From: JANMZO01 sp963763135
GTDB lineage: Bacteria > Actinomycetota > Acidimicrobiia > Acidimicrobiales > JANYDT01
NCBI GenBank assembly: GCA_963763135.1
Contig: CAVXNJ010000004.1
Location: 1 to 64,000, forward strand
Direction: 5' to 3'
Length of the DNA stretch: 64,000 bases
Shown here piece by piece: positions 1 to 8,779 of the stretch. Position numbers and translations under genes: made by a program. The notes beneath the pieces were generated by a model. It was not told where the DNA came from. It made no database searches and saw nothing but the letters and a program-made list of their open reading frames with translations. Each line of letters begins with the position of its first letter. Position 1 is the stretch's first letter.

Positions 1-349
1 TGGAGGTGGGGGGAATCGAACCCCCGTCCTTCAGCTTCTCTGTGGGACTTCTCCGAGCGCAGCCGGTGTGAAGATCTCGGGTCACCTCCACCCACCGGCA
101 AAAGAAGGCAACCCCAGCTCAAAAGATGTCCTCGGCGGCCCTCAAGCTAAACCGCTAAGTAAGCCCCGCTAGATGGCGGTGGCGACCGGCCCGCAGGGCT
201 GAGACCGGACCACCGTCGCAGCTATTTAGGCTGCGAGCGCAACGTTGTCGTTGGCGTTTGTTTTTTGTTTTCCGACTCTTTTACGTGGATCCGGAGACCA
301 CGGCTCGCTTCTCCCACATTGACTACCAAAGTCGAAACCAGGCACCCCC
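1..349 (-). ncRNA. ssrA: tmRNA (transfer-messenger RNA)
   Basis: tmRNA rescues ribosomes stalled on broken mRNAs and tags the nascent chain for proteolysis, together with SmpB (encoded at 13748-14299). On the minus strand the 3' end has a T-arm of five G:C pairs around TTCGATT, then the 3' acceptor strand CACCTCC and discriminator A at position 1. The 5' end at 349 starts GGGGGTG and pairs with that strand with one G:U, followed by the hallmark GGTTTCGAC. The internal reading frame ends ALAA-stop. The CCA end lies outside the window or is added after transcription. The start was fixed by acceptor-stem pairing. Identity is close to certain; the exact 5' nucleotide is inferred. Confidence 0.96.
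226..273 (-). other. tmRNA proteolysis-tag reading frame
   Basis: The resume codon appears to be GGA, directly after AGAGTC, which matches the UAGUC-like element that precedes resume codons in known tmRNAs. The frame reads GKQKTNANDNVALAA then TAA. With the alanine carried by the tRNA part, the full tag would be A plus these 15 residues. The hydrophobic ALAA end is the usual Clp-type protease signal. The resume position is inferred from spacing and the upstream motif; the stop and the ALAA end are read directly. Confidence 0.8.
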
Positions 350-429
350 GTGGAATTACAACAGAAATCCTACCCTACCCCGCACACCAACTATCCTTAG
401 TGCTTCAATCTTCCCGAAAGGACGTTCCA

Positions 430-753
430 GTGGCGACCGGCGCCAAACTCACGACTCTCAATGACAAAGCAGCAGCACCTGCGTCAGCTTCATCTTCAGG
501 CGGTGCAAAGCGCGAATTCACCGAAGAGGAGAAGGCCGCTCGCAAGGAACGCGTCACCAAGGCTAAAGACGCCTTGGCCCGCTCCGTCGGTCTGAAAGGC
601 GAGCAGGTTGCCCCTGGCCGCGCTGCGCTCAAGCTCTTCCTTCAGCGCTTGAACCTCCCGAACCAGCCCGACGACGCTACCTTCGAGGCTCTCCTCGAGG
701 CCCCGTTCAAGGCTCCGCCCAAAAAGAAGACCAACGACCGCAACCGGTTCTAA
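430..753 (+). CDS. Small basic protein of unknown function
   Basis: This 107-residue protein has no family I recognise. The start is GTG at 430, preceded by GAAAGGA about nine bases upstream. The frame stays open upstream to 265, but that part overlaps the tmRNA gene and cannot be coding. The first ~25 residues are rich in Ala and Ser. The middle is a charged helix-like stretch (FTEEEKAARKERVTKAKDAL), and the C-terminus is very basic (PPKKKTNDRNRF), which would suit nucleic-acid or ribosome binding; that is only a guess. It is divergent from ssrA and followed at once by a strong terminator, so it is probably a single-gene transcript. Confidence 0.7.
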   Translation: MATGAKLTTLNDKAAAPASASSSGGAKREFTEEEKAARKERVTKAKDALARSVGLKGEQVAPGRAALKLFLQRLNLPNQPDDATFEALLEAPFKAPPKKKTNDRNRF

Positions 754-778
754 CATCGGTTAGTCAACCGTGACATCT

Positions 779-818
779 GAAAGGCCCGTCTCTCCTGGGA
801 CGGGCCTTTCATATTTTT
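779..818 (+). terminator. Rho-independent terminator
   Basis: A perfect 12-bp inverted repeat, GAAAGGCCCGTC (779-790) and GACGGGCCTTTC (799-810), encloses an eight-base loop and is followed by ATATTTTT. It lies 25 bases after the stop of the small basic protein and closes that unit. Confidence 0.93.
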
Positions 819-886
819 CAGCCACCGATCCGAGAATCCGTGCGCGCACGGGCGCCAACGGGGTGGGGATTTCGTACCTTCGACAC

Positions 887-1498
887 ATGAAAACACTTCG
901 AACCAAATTGTCGGTACTTGCAGCGTCCGTCGTCGCCGTGGGCGCATTGAGCGTGGGCCTGGCGACATCCGCTCAGGCCGCTGTGGCGATCGCACCGTCT
1001 TCGCCGACCTACGTCGCCCCCGTGAGCGGGACCAGCGCATTCATTGCGATCGTCAAAGGTGACGGCGAGGCGCGAGCCTACGTATGCGACGGCGAAGGAG
1101 TGTCGGCCTGGTTCAGCGGTCCAACCACGAAAGGCGCCTTCGTAGCTTCTTCGGAATCGTTCCAGCTCAATGCGACCCTCACTTCGAGGCGGGCCAAGGG
1201 GCAAGTGATTTTCCCTGACGGAACGACTCACAACTTCAACGCAGCACTCGCCCCGAGAACCGGCAAAGCCGGACTTTACCGAGGGCAAACCACTATCGGT
1301 GGTTCCACCTACGTCGGCGGTTGGATCGTGCTCCCGAACGGGGGTGTACGTGGCTACGTCGAGCAGGACAACCTGGGCGTCCCGTTCACGCCGACGGGGA
1401 GCGGAATCATCGCCATCCTGATCGGTCGCCGGGCCGTCGAGCTGCCGGGAGTCGGCTCCCTGTCGATCGTCGACGGAACGTCGAACACTCGACGCTAA
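887..1498 (+). CDS. Secreted protein of unknown function
   Basis: The product has 203 residues. It begins MKTLRTKLSV, then a hydrophobic stretch and an ATSAQA cleavage site, a typical Sec signal peptide of about 28 residues. The mature part is rich in Gly, Thr and Val and looks beta-rich, without cysteine pairs beyond one Cys or any catalytic motif I can name. Motifs such as TTIGGSTYVGGWIVLPNGGV suggest a small extracellular beta-sandwich. The start was chosen as the ATG that begins the signal peptide; the frame is open further upstream but overlaps the terminator. It is followed by a repeat-filled intergenic region. The function is unknown. Confidence 0.8.
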   Translation: MKTLRTKLSVLAASVVAVGALSVGLATSAQAAVAIAPSSPTYVAPVSGTSAFIAIVKGDGEARAYVCDGEGVSAWFSGPTTKGAFVASSESFQLNATLTSRRAKGQVIFPDGTTHNFNAALAPRTGKAGLYRGQTTIGGSTYVGGWIVLPNGGVRGYVEQDNLGVPFTPTGSGIIAILIGRRAVELPGVGSLSIVDGTSNTRR

Positions 1499-1520
1499 GG
1501 CCGCGGCCAACCCCGGCACG

Positions 1521-1945
1521 GTATCCAACTGGCAGAGTGGTGGTACCCAACTTGGGGGTCGCGGCCGCTGGCAGTGCGAGATTTTGGCGAGTTGGGTACC
1601 ACCCGAAACCGTGTTGGGGAACGGCCGGATCCCGGTTGGGTATTTGGAGCTTCGCTCACTTCGGCGGCCGAGTCACCGGTACCCGGTATCCAACTGGCAG
1701 AGTGGTGGTACCCAACTTGGGGGTCGCGGGCGCTGGCAGTGGGTGACTTTGTCGAGTTGGCTACCACCCGAAACCGTGTTGGGAACGGCCGGATCCCGGT
1801 TGGGTATTTGGTGCTTCGCTCACTTCGGCGGCTGAGTCACCGGTACCCGGTATCCAACTGGCAGAGTGGTGGTACCCAACTTGGGGGTCGCGGGCGCTGG
1901 CAGTGCGAGATTTTGGCCAGTCGGGTACCGCCAACCGAGGAGTTG
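1521..1945. repeat. 165-bp tandem repeat with internal inverted repeat, about 2.5 copies
   Basis: Copies begin with GTATCCAACTGGCAGAG at 1521, 1686 and 1850, giving periods of 165 and 164 bp; the third decays after about 75 bp. Each full unit holds a hairpin-forming pair, GTGGTACCCAACT and AGTTGGGTACCAC, about 40 bases apart. It is perfect in copy 1, has one mismatch in copy 2 and is degraded in copy 3. This repeat fills most of the 539-bp gap 1499-2037. Open frames here merely follow the repeat and show no protein family. No transposase or target-site duplication is visible. It could be a REP/MITE-like element or a decayed array. Confidence 0.9.
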
Positions 1946-2037
1946 GGCACACGGCACAGCCCGAAAACCCGAGTTGGACACGGCCCGGCACGCCGCACAG
2001 CACTGCACACACCCTCCACCCCGGCTAGCTTGCCGGG

Positions 2038-2943
2038 ATGCGCATCGGTCTATTCACGTTTCCGTCCACCATCGACAAGTTCGTGCAGAGCGTGCACCAG
2101 GCAGCGGAGGAGGGCTACCCGGAAGTCTGGGTGCCCCAGGTCTTCGGGATGGACGCGCTAATCGCCATCTCGGTCGCCGCCCGCGAAGTGCCGAACATCA
2201 AATTCGGCACTGGCGTGATCCCGACCTACCCCCGCCATCCGATGGCCCTGGCCCAGCAGGCTCTTACCGCCCAGCAGGCGAGCAACGGCCGACTCACGCT
2301 TGGTATCGGCCTGTCGCACAAGGTTGTGATCGACGGCATGCTCGGCATGAGCTTCGACAAACCCGCAGTTCATATGCGCGAATATCTTTCTATCCTCATG
2401 CCGTTGGTGCGAGATCAGAAGGTCAGCTTCACCGGCACGACGCTGACGGGACGCGCCCAAATCGACATCCCCAACTCCGCCGACATGCCCGTGCTCATCG
2501 CAGCGATGGCGCCGCGCATGCTGGAGCTCGCCGGAACCGTCGCCGACGGCACCGTGCTCTGGATGACCGGTCCCCGAACGACCGGCGAGCACGTCATCCC
2601 TACGATGGCCGCGGCCGCGGAGAAGGCCGGTCGGGCCAAGCCGACCACCGTCGCCGGTCTCCCGATGTGCCTGACATCCAACGTCGACGCAGCACGGGAA
2701 CGGGCCGCGAAGGAATACGTCGTCTACGGCCAGCTTCCGTCGTACCGGGCGATGCTCGATCGCGAAGGCCTGGCCGGTCCGGCCGACCTGGCGGTGATCG
2801 GCGACGAAGCGGCGCTACGCCGGGGTGCTGCGGCAATGGCCGAGGCCGGAGCCGACATGCTGATGGTCAGCTGCTTCGGCTCCGCCGACGAGCAGGCCGC
2901 AACCCGGGCGTTCATGGCCAGTGTGGCCAAGGAAGGGCTGTAA
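2038..2943 (+). CDS. LLM-class F420-dependent oxidoreductase
   Basis: The protein has 301 residues and is a luciferase-like (bacterial luciferase fold) monooxygenase-family flavoenzyme of the type that usually binds coenzyme F420 in Actinobacteria. The N-terminus MRIGLFTFPSTIDKFVQSV, the segment IKFGTGVIPTYPRHPMALAQQALTAQ and NGRLTLGIGLSH are typical. The last two form part of the cofactor-binding TIM barrel. It resembles the MSMEG_4879-like subfamily, for which substrates are mostly unknown. The start ATG follows GCCGGG. It is convergent with the VOC gene, with a gap of only 15 bases. The family call is firm; the substrate cannot be given. Confidence 0.9.
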   Translation: MRIGLFTFPSTIDKFVQSVHQAAEEGYPEVWVPQVFGMDALIAISVAAREVPNIKFGTGVIPTYPRHPMALAQQALTAQQASNGRLTLGIGLSHKVVIDGMLGMSFDKPAVHMREYLSILMPLVRDQKVSFTGTTLTGRAQIDIPNSADMPVLIAAMAPRMLELAGTVADGTVLWMTGPRTTGEHVIPTMAAAAEKAGRAKPTTVAGLPMCLTSNVDAARERAAKEYVVYGQLPSYRAMLDREGLAGPADLAVIGDEAALRRGAAAMAEAGADMLMVSCFGSADEQAATRAFMASVAKEGL

Positions 2944-2958
2944 CAGCGGGGAAGCGAC

Positions 2959-3738
2959 CTACCCGGCCGAGTCCAACGCCATCAGACCAAACATGGCGTT
3001 GGCCGGGTCGGCCGCGAGTGCGAATGTCACGGATCCAACGGTCGTCGACGGCTTCAGCACGGCACCACCGGCTTCGACCACGCTTCGGAGTGTCGCGTCG
3101 AGGTCAGCGGAATTGAAGTAGACCATCCAATGCGCCGGTGCCTCGGCCGGAACTTCGGCGGGCATCGGGAGCATCCCGGCGACGTCACGTTCCCCGAGGC
3201 GCAAGATCGTGTAACCCGACGGTGGATCGAGGTGTGCCTGCCATCCGAACGCGGCGTCGTAGAAACTGATCGCGGCGTGAGGGTCGCGGGTCAACAACTC
3301 GCACCATCCGGCCGCGCCAGCTACGGGCCTGAGCAACGGTGGTTCGCCCTCGTCGGGATCGGGGCCGCCGGCCATCATCGCGAACACCGCCCCGGTCGGA
3401 TCGGCGACGACCGCTATCGTCGCCCCGCCCGGGATCTCGAACGGTGGCATCAGGATCGCTCCGTCGGCATTCGTTACGGCCGCTACCGCTTCGTCCATCG
3501 ATGCGACGCGCACGTACACGGTCCACATCGGTGGGCTGTCGTTTCCCGGTCCGGCGGCCATCACGCCACCGGCTTGGTGTCCGCCCGCCGACGCGACGTG
3601 ATAGACGCCCATCGGTGATTCGGAACGGTCGTAGGTCCACCCCAGGACCTTGGCATAGAAGTCACAGGCGACGTCCGCATCGGGGACGGAGAGGTCGACC
3701 CAGTCGATTGCATTTGTACGGGAAGTGATTGCACTCAT
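2959..3738 (-). CDS. VOC family protein (tandem glyoxalase-like domains)
   Basis: This 259-residue protein carries two vicinal-oxygen-chelate modules. The first starts NAIDWVDLSVPDADVACDFYAKVLGW and the second GWCELLTRDPHAAISFYDAAFGW. Both have the beta-alpha-beta pattern with the DFY/SFY...FGW signature. Such tandem proteins include antibiotic-binding, dioxygenase and stress proteins (CFP30B-like in mycobacteria). Metal ligands of true glyoxalase I are not obvious, so no reaction is assigned. The ATG lies in the intergenic region that also serves the divergent amylase gene. Confidence 0.88.
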   Translation of the reverse strand: MSAITSRTNAIDWVDLSVPDADVACDFYAKVLGWTYDRSESPMGVYHVASAGGHQAGGVMAAGPGNDSPPMWTVYVRVASMDEAVAAVTNADGAILMPPFEIPGGATIAVVADPTGAVFAMMAGGPDPDEGEPPLLRPVAGAAGWCELLTRDPHAAISFYDAAFGWQAHLDPPSGYTILRLGERDVAGMLPMPAEVPAEAPAHWMVYFNSADLDATLRSVVEAGGAVLKPSTTVGSVTFALAADPANAMFGLMALDSAG

Positions 3739-3885
3739 GTGCTGACCTTGCGCCGACCTCTACCCTCGAACAAGGGGGCCATCGTCACGAAACGCAGACC
3801 GTTCGGCATGACCCGGGCGTGTCTTTCGGCCGATCTGAGGTTGCGCTGGAAGTGATCCGAGCGGACCGGCGTAGGCTCGCGGTTC

Positions 3886-5655
3886 ATGGCGCCCACGCGT
3901 TCACGATTCATCCCACGCCGGAAGTCCACCCCGACGTTTGGCGCGGCCCTCGGCCTTTCCGTGCTTCTCGGCGTCGCAGGACTCGTGGCGGTTTCGCCGA
4001 ACAGCCCGGCGGCAACGGCGACAACGGCGACAAAGAAGACGACAACGAAAGCCTCCAAAGCCGCGGATCAGCGCGTCGCCGCGGAGCGACCCGTGTCGGG
4101 TGGCTGGTGGGACTCGCGCACGTTCTACGAGATCTTCGTTCGCAGCTTCGCCGACTCCAACGCCGACGGGATCGGCGATCTCAACGGTGCCGCGACCAAA
4201 CTCAACTATCTGAAACAACTCGGCATTGGCGCGGTGTGGCTCATGCCCGTTACCGACGGGAATACCTACCACGGCTACACCGTCACCGACTACCGCAACG
4301 TCGAGACCGATTACGGCTCGCTCGATGATATGCGCGCGTACATTAAGTCCGCACATGACCTCGACATCAAGGTGATTGTCGATCTGGTCCTCAACCACAC
4401 GAGCGACCAGCACCCGTGGTTCATCGAGTCGCAGAACCCGAAATCGCCGAAAGCAAACTGGTACCGCTGGGCGACGAAGGACCCGAACCAGCGCGGCCCA
4501 TGGGGACAACAGGTCTGGCACCTCGCCGCGAACGGTCGGTACTACTTCGCCCTCTTCGACCGTTCCCAGCCCGATCTCAACCTGACCAACCCCGCGGTGA
4601 CCAAGGAACTCGTTGACGTCAGCCGCTTCTGGTTGCAGGACATCGGCGTCGACGGGTTCCGTCTCGACGCCGCCAGCCACCTCGTCGAAGAAGGTGCGCA
4701 AATGGAGAACACGTCGGCGACCAAGGCGTGGTGGCGGGCGTACCGGGCTGCCGTCAAGAAGATCAAACCCGACGCCTTCCTGATCGGCGAGGTGAACGGT
4801 CCCGCCCGCCCGGCCGCTACCTATGTTCCCGACGGTCTCGACGCCACATTCCAATTCGACCTCGCCAAGGGCTACATCACGATGGTCCTCGACCAGAATC
4901 CGGCCGTCCTCAACGCCGAGCAGAACGTGGGTGCAACCCTGTACGGCCCGGGAGCGCAGTTCGGTTCGTTCCTGTCGAACCACGACCAGAACCGGATCGG
5001 GGAGTTGGGCGACCTCAACCGGGCCCGGGTGGCGGCGGCCGAACTGTTGACCCGTCCCGGCATACCGTTCCTCTACTACGGCGAGGAAGTCGGACTCCAG
5101 GGCCGCAAGCCCGACGAGTCGATCCGCACGCCGATGCCATGGTCGAGCGAGCCCGGCGGTGGCTTCACCGCAGCGACGGCCCCGTGGGAGCCCTTCGACC
5201 CGGGCCGAGACTCCGGTCGAAACGTGGCCGTCCAAGACGGCAATGCGGGCTCCCTGCTCGAGGCGTATCGATCGTTGGTGCGCTTACGGTCTGCAGAACC
5301 GGCGCTTCAGGACAAGGGTGCCTGGCAGAAGGTCCAGGTGCGCGTGCGGCCCATCGGTGATGAGACGGTAGGTGGAGCACTTGCCATGGACGCATATCTA
5401 CGCGTGGCGGGCGGTCGTCGTCTGCTCGTGATCCACAACCTGTCGGCCAACCCGGTCACGCAATTCGGCGGGTTCGAGGGTGCGATCGAAGTCGCGGCCC
5501 GGACCGAAGCGACGGCGACAAAGGCCACCGTCGTGCTCTCGCTCGGTTGGGACGCGGCCCCAACGCCCAAGCTCACCGTGGTCGAGGGACAGGCAACGCT
5601 GACTGTTCCCGGTCCCGTTCCGGGCTCGTCAACCCTGGTGATCGCACTCGAGTAG
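3886..5655 (+). CDS. Secreted GH13 alpha-amylase/alpha-glucosidase
   Basis: This 589-residue alpha-amylase-family enzyme would cleave alpha-1,4-glucans outside the cell. Residues ~18-45 form a signal/membrane segment after a basic N-terminus (PTRSRFIPRRK), followed by an Ala/Thr/Lys-rich linker. The catalytic barrel starts near FYEIFVRSFADSN. Conserved sites are Asp261 in GFRLDAA (nucleophile), Glu302 in LIGEVNG (acid/base) and Asp367 in SNHDQNR, with DLVLNHTS and a closing beta domain. The closest named types are oligo-1,6-glucosidase-like or amylase enzymes; the specificity is uncertain. It lies upstream of malE-malF-malG and likely supplies maltodextrins to that transporter, though a 229-bp gap suggests its own promoter. 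Confidence 0.92.
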   Translation: MAPTRSRFIPRRKSTPTFGAALGLSVLLGVAGLVAVSPNSPAATATTATKKTTTKASKAADQRVAAERPVSGGWWDSRTFYEIFVRSFADSNADGIGDLNGAATKLNYLKQLGIGAVWLMPVTDGNTYHGYTVTDYRNVETDYGSLDDMRAYIKSAHDLDIKVIVDLVLNHTSDQHPWFIESQNPKSPKANWYRWATKDPNQRGPWGQQVWHLAANGRYYFALFDRSQPDLNLTNPAVTKELVDVSRFWLQDIGVDGFRLDAASHLVEEGAQMENTSATKAWWRAYRAAVKKIKPDAFLIGEVNGPARPAATYVPDGLDATFQFDLAKGYITMVLDQNPAVLNAEQNVGATLYGPGAQFGSFLSNHDQNRIGELGDLNRARVAAAELLTRPGIPFLYYGEEVGLQGRKPDESIRTPMPWSSEPGGGFTAATAPWEPFDPGRDSGRNVAVQDGNAGSLLEAYRSLVRLRSAEPALQDKGAWQKVQVRVRPIGDETVGGALAMDAYLRVAGGRRLLVIHNLSANPVTQFGGFEGAIEVAARTEATATKATVVLSLGWDAAPTPKLTVVEGQATLTVPGPVPGSSTLVIALE

Positions 5656-5806
5656 AACCACAGCTGCGGGGTCGGACGACTGAACGGATGCCAAAAGCCC
5701 CGAGCCGAAGGCCAAATGTGATCAACGACGGGACCATCGCGGGAACTTCGACCCTAATTCCCCATGCAGGATGACCGTATGGTCCGATTGGGCCTCGACA
5801 ACGACG

Positions 5807-5820
5807 GTCGAACGTTGCTT
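5807..5820. promoter_or_regulatory. Possible LacI/MalR-type operator upstream of malE
   Basis: In the 229-bp gap before malE, about 70 bases from its start, the sequence GTCGAACGTTGCTT has the near-palindromic core CGAACGTTGC, similar to the AACGTT centre of LacI-family operators. A nearby CAACG(8)CGTTG pair overlaps it. This is a weak, single-site suggestion. No regulator gene is in the window. The malE Shine-Dalgarno AAGGAGA lies just before its GTG. Confidence 0.25.
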
Positions 5821-5884
5821 GTCGGAGCCCGAAATCCGGTGTTAGTAGTCCCTGGCACCCTTTCCACCCACACAAGGAGAAACG

Positions 5885-7150
5885 GTGAGAAAAAAACTCA
5901 TCTCGGTAATGGTGCTTGGTGCATTCGTTGCCGGAGGCGCAACGACGGCAGCAAATGCACAAACCACCACGGTTCCACCGACCACGACGATTCCGGCCCG
6001 CGGTGACGCTGACCTCGTCATCTGGGCCGACGACACGCGTGTCCCGGTACTTACTCCGATCGCCAATGCGTTCGCCGCGAAGAACGGCATCAAGATCGCT
6101 GTGCAGGAGCTCAAGTTTGATCAGATCCGCGATCAACTCAAAGTGGCGGGCCCGGCCGGAAAGGGACCTGACATCATCATCGGCGCCCATGACTGGCTCG
6201 GCGATCTTGCCACCAACGGTCTCGTTGAACCCCTCGACCTCGGCGCCAAGGCCAAGCTCCTTTCGACCGTTTCGGTAAAGGCGTTCAACTACGGGGGCAA
6301 GCAATACGGCGTTCCCTACGCCACGGAGAACATTGCCCTGATCCGTAATACGAAGCTTGTTCCGAAGGCACCAAAGACATTTGCCGAACTTGAAAAGACG
6401 GCCTTGGCCCTCAAGAAGGCCGGCAAGGTAAAGGTCGCTCTCGCCATTCAAAACAGCGACCCCGATCCGTATCACGACTACCCGCTGTTTACCGCAATGG
6501 GGGGATACGTTTTCAAGTCCGATAAGTCGGGCTCTTATGACCCGAACCAACTGGGTCTTGACACTCCGGCTGCGTTGGCCGCTGCCAAGCAGTTCCGTAA
6601 GTGGGTCGATAGCGGTTTGCTCGACCCGAGCATCAACTACGACGTCATGATTCAATCCTTCGGCGACGGCGAGGCTCCGTTCGCTATTACCGGTCCGTGG
6701 GCCGTCAATGATGCGGAGAAGGGTTTCAAGAAGAAGGGCGTTCCCTACGTTGTGGAGCCGATTCCGCCGGTGAAGGCTGGGGTCAAGCCCGCCGTGTTCG
6801 TCGGCGTGCAGGGTTTCATGGTGTCGTCGTTCTCGAAGCAGAAGGCGCTTGCGAAGACGTTCGTTCTCGATGAAATGACCACCGCCGCAACTCAGACCGC
6901 TCTTTTCGCAACGGGTGGCCGTCCGCCGGCCAATCTGGTCTCGTTCAAAGCAGCGCAGGCCGATCCCGACGTGAAGGGCTTCGGTCTTTCAGGACAGAAC
7001 GGTGCGCCGATGCCCGCTATTCCGGCCATGGGTTCGGTCTGGTCAGCATGGACCGATGCCTACAAGCTGATCTTCACCAAGCAGGGTGCTCCGGAGCAGG
7101 CGTTCAAGGACGCTGCCACAAAGATACGTGCGCTTATTGCGGCGAAGTGA
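5885..7150 (+). CDS. malE: Maltose/maltodextrin ABC transporter substrate-binding protein
   Basis: The protein has 421 residues and is an extracellular solute-binding protein of the MalE type. Supporting segments are DLVIWADDTRVPVLTPIANAFAAKNGIK, IIIGAHDWLGDLATNGL and APFAITGPWAVNDAEKGFKK, which match the ligand-binding lobes. The GTG start follows AAGGAGAAACG, a strong ribosome site. The signal peptide ends near TAANA and is followed by a Thr/Pro-rich linker. No lipobox cysteine is present, although binding proteins of Gram-positive bacteria are normally lipid-anchored. It heads the cluster malE-malF-malG-GH13; the encoded ligand class fits the flanking amylases. Confidence 0.93.
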   Translation: MRKKLISVMVLGAFVAGGATTAANAQTTTVPPTTTIPARGDADLVIWADDTRVPVLTPIANAFAAKNGIKIAVQELKFDQIRDQLKVAGPAGKGPDIIIGAHDWLGDLATNGLVEPLDLGAKAKLLSTVSVKAFNYGGKQYGVPYATENIALIRNTKLVPKAPKTFAELEKTALALKKAGKVKVALAIQNSDPDPYHDYPLFTAMGGYVFKSDKSGSYDPNQLGLDTPAALAAAKQFRKWVDSGLLDPSINYDVMIQSFGDGEAPFAITGPWAVNDAEKGFKKKGVPYVVEPIPPVKAGVKPAVFVGVQGFMVSSFSKQKALAKTFVLDEMTTAATQTALFATGGRPPANLVSFKAAQADPDVKGFGLSGQNGAPMPAIPAMGSVWSAWTDAYKLIFTKQGAPEQAFKDAATKIRALIAAK

Positions 7151-7186
7151 TCAGTCGATCACGTCTCCGAACTGATCGACGCTGAC

Positions 7187-8779
7187 GTGGCGCCCAACGC
7201 ACCACAACGAACCGATGGCCGGCGCGCGGACGCGCGCCGGCCATCGGCCTTTGCCGCGCGAATGAGTTGGGGCCTGGCGGTAAAGATTCTTCTTCTGGCG
7301 GGGGTCGACGGGATCGCCCTCATGGCGATTCCCCGAATGGCCTCGAACAAAGCATGGAATGGCCTTGTGGCCACCATCGTGGCCACGCTCGTAATCAACT
7401 GGGTGTATCTGTCACGGCGCCGCATTCCCGCCAAATACCTGATTCCGGGAACGGTGTTCCTGCTCCTTTTCCAGGTATACCCGGTCGGCTACACCGCATA
7501 CACGGCGTTCACGAACTACGGCACGGGCAACGTTCTGTCGAAGGCCCAGGCCGTCGAGCGGATCGTAGGGCAGTCGCGTCAAATTACCGATGAGGCGCCC
7601 CGCTATGCCCTGGCGCTTCTCCGTAACCCCGCCGGCGATCTTCGGCTGTTGCTCGAGGACGAAGCTGGAAAGCGATACGTCGCCACCAGAACGACGTTCA
7701 CTCCACTGGACGAATCGAGCGCCACGATCGTCGACGGCATCGTCACCGCCGTTGGCGACTACAAACGCCTCAACCTGAAAGAGGCGCTGGCTCTCGGTGA
7801 TAAAGCGGTCCTCGACTACGTCGTGAAGACCAAGGATGTGGAGATCCGACCCGAATCGCTGACGACCGCCGCCGTCGGGATTCAGCGCTACCGCTTCGAT
7901 CAGAAGCAGAACGCGATCATCGACGTCACCAACGGAACGGTCTTCAAGCCGCACAACGGCACATTCACCGCTCCCGACGGTACGATCATCACACCGGGCT
8001 ACCGCACCGTTATCGGATGGCGTAACTTCACCCGCAGCTTCACTGACGCGGGTTTGCGAAGCGCGTTCTTCCGGGTGTTCATCTGGAACTACGCGTTTGC
8101 ACTCCTGACAATCTGCCTCGACTCGTCGCTCGGGCTGCTTCTCGCGATCGTGCTTAACCACAAGACTATGGGTGGCCGACGCGTGTACCGCTCGCTGCTC
8201 ATCCTTCCGTATGCGATGCCCTCGATCATGATGATCCTCGTCTGGTCGCAGGGGATTCTCAACACCGGCTACGGGGCGATCAACCGGGGCCTCGGGATCC
8301 ATGTCGGTTGGCTCGACGACCCCTGGCTGGCCCGGCTCAGCATTCTGATTGTGAACATGTGGCTTGGTTTCGGCTACAAATTCCTGCTCTTCAGCGGACA
8401 ACTCCAGGCCATCCCAGCGGATCTGACCGAAGCGGCCACGGTCGACGGAGCCACGAGCAGTCAAGCCTTCCGCAAGATCACGTTCCCGCTTCTTCTGACC
8501 GGGATCGCCCCGATGCTGATCAGTTCGTTCGCATACAACTTCAACAACGCCGGCCTGATTCTTGCCATGACCAATGGAGGCCCACCCATTGCTGGATCGT
8601 CGAGCATCGCCGGGCAAACCGACATTCTTATCAGCTACACCTTGAAAGTGGCCTTCGGCACCGGACGCGGGCAGGACTACGGCTACGCGGCTGCACTTTC
8701 GATGATCATCTTCCTGATGGTGGCCGTCATATCCATCATCTCGTTCAGGTCCACCAAACAATTCGAGGAGCTCACATGA
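7187..8779 (+). CDS. malF: Maltodextrin ABC transporter permease MalF
   Basis: This 530-residue permease has three N-terminal membrane segments (about residues 28-105). A large soluble loop of about 180 residues corresponds to the extracytoplasmic P2 domain of E. coli MalF, and a C-terminal set of membrane helices follows. The EAA loop that contacts the ATPase reads EAATVDGATSSQAFRKITFPL. The start is GTG at 7187; an in-frame ATG at 7262 directly before the first helix is possible. It overlaps malG by four bases (ATGA), a sign of translational coupling. The length is close to the usual ~514. Confidence 0.93.
   Translation: MAPNAPQRTDGRRADARRPSAFAARMSWGLAVKILLLAGVDGIALMAIPRMASNKAWNGLVATIVATLVINWVYLSRRRIPAKYLIPGTVFLLLFQVYPVGYTAYTAFTNYGTGNVLSKAQAVERIVGQSRQITDEAPRYALALLRNPAGDLRLLLEDEAGKRYVATRTTFTPLDESSATIVDGIVTAVGDYKRLNLKEALALGDKAVLDYVVKTKDVEIRPESLTTAAVGIQRYRFDQKQNAIIDVTNGTVFKPHNGTFTAPDGTIITPGYRTVIGWRNFTRSFTDAGLRSAFFRVFIWNYAFALLTICLDSSLGLLLAIVLNHKTMGGRRVYRSLLILPYAMPSIMMILVWSQGILNTGYGAINRGLGIHVGWLDDPWLARLSILIVNMWLGFGYKFLLFSGQLQAIPADLTEAATVDGATSSQAFRKITFPLLLTGIAPMLISSFAYNFNNAGLILAMTNGGPPIAGSSSIAGQTDILISYTLKVAFGTGRGQDYGYAAALSMIIFLMVAVISIISFRSTKQFEELT

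Noticed and set aside
265..429. N-terminal extension of the small basic protein
   Set aside because: It would overlap the tmRNA 5' end; a ribosome site and GTG lie at 430.
1499..2037. Protein genes in the 165-bp repeat region
   Set aside because: The open frames follow the repeat period, differ by frame, and show no ribosome site or family motif.
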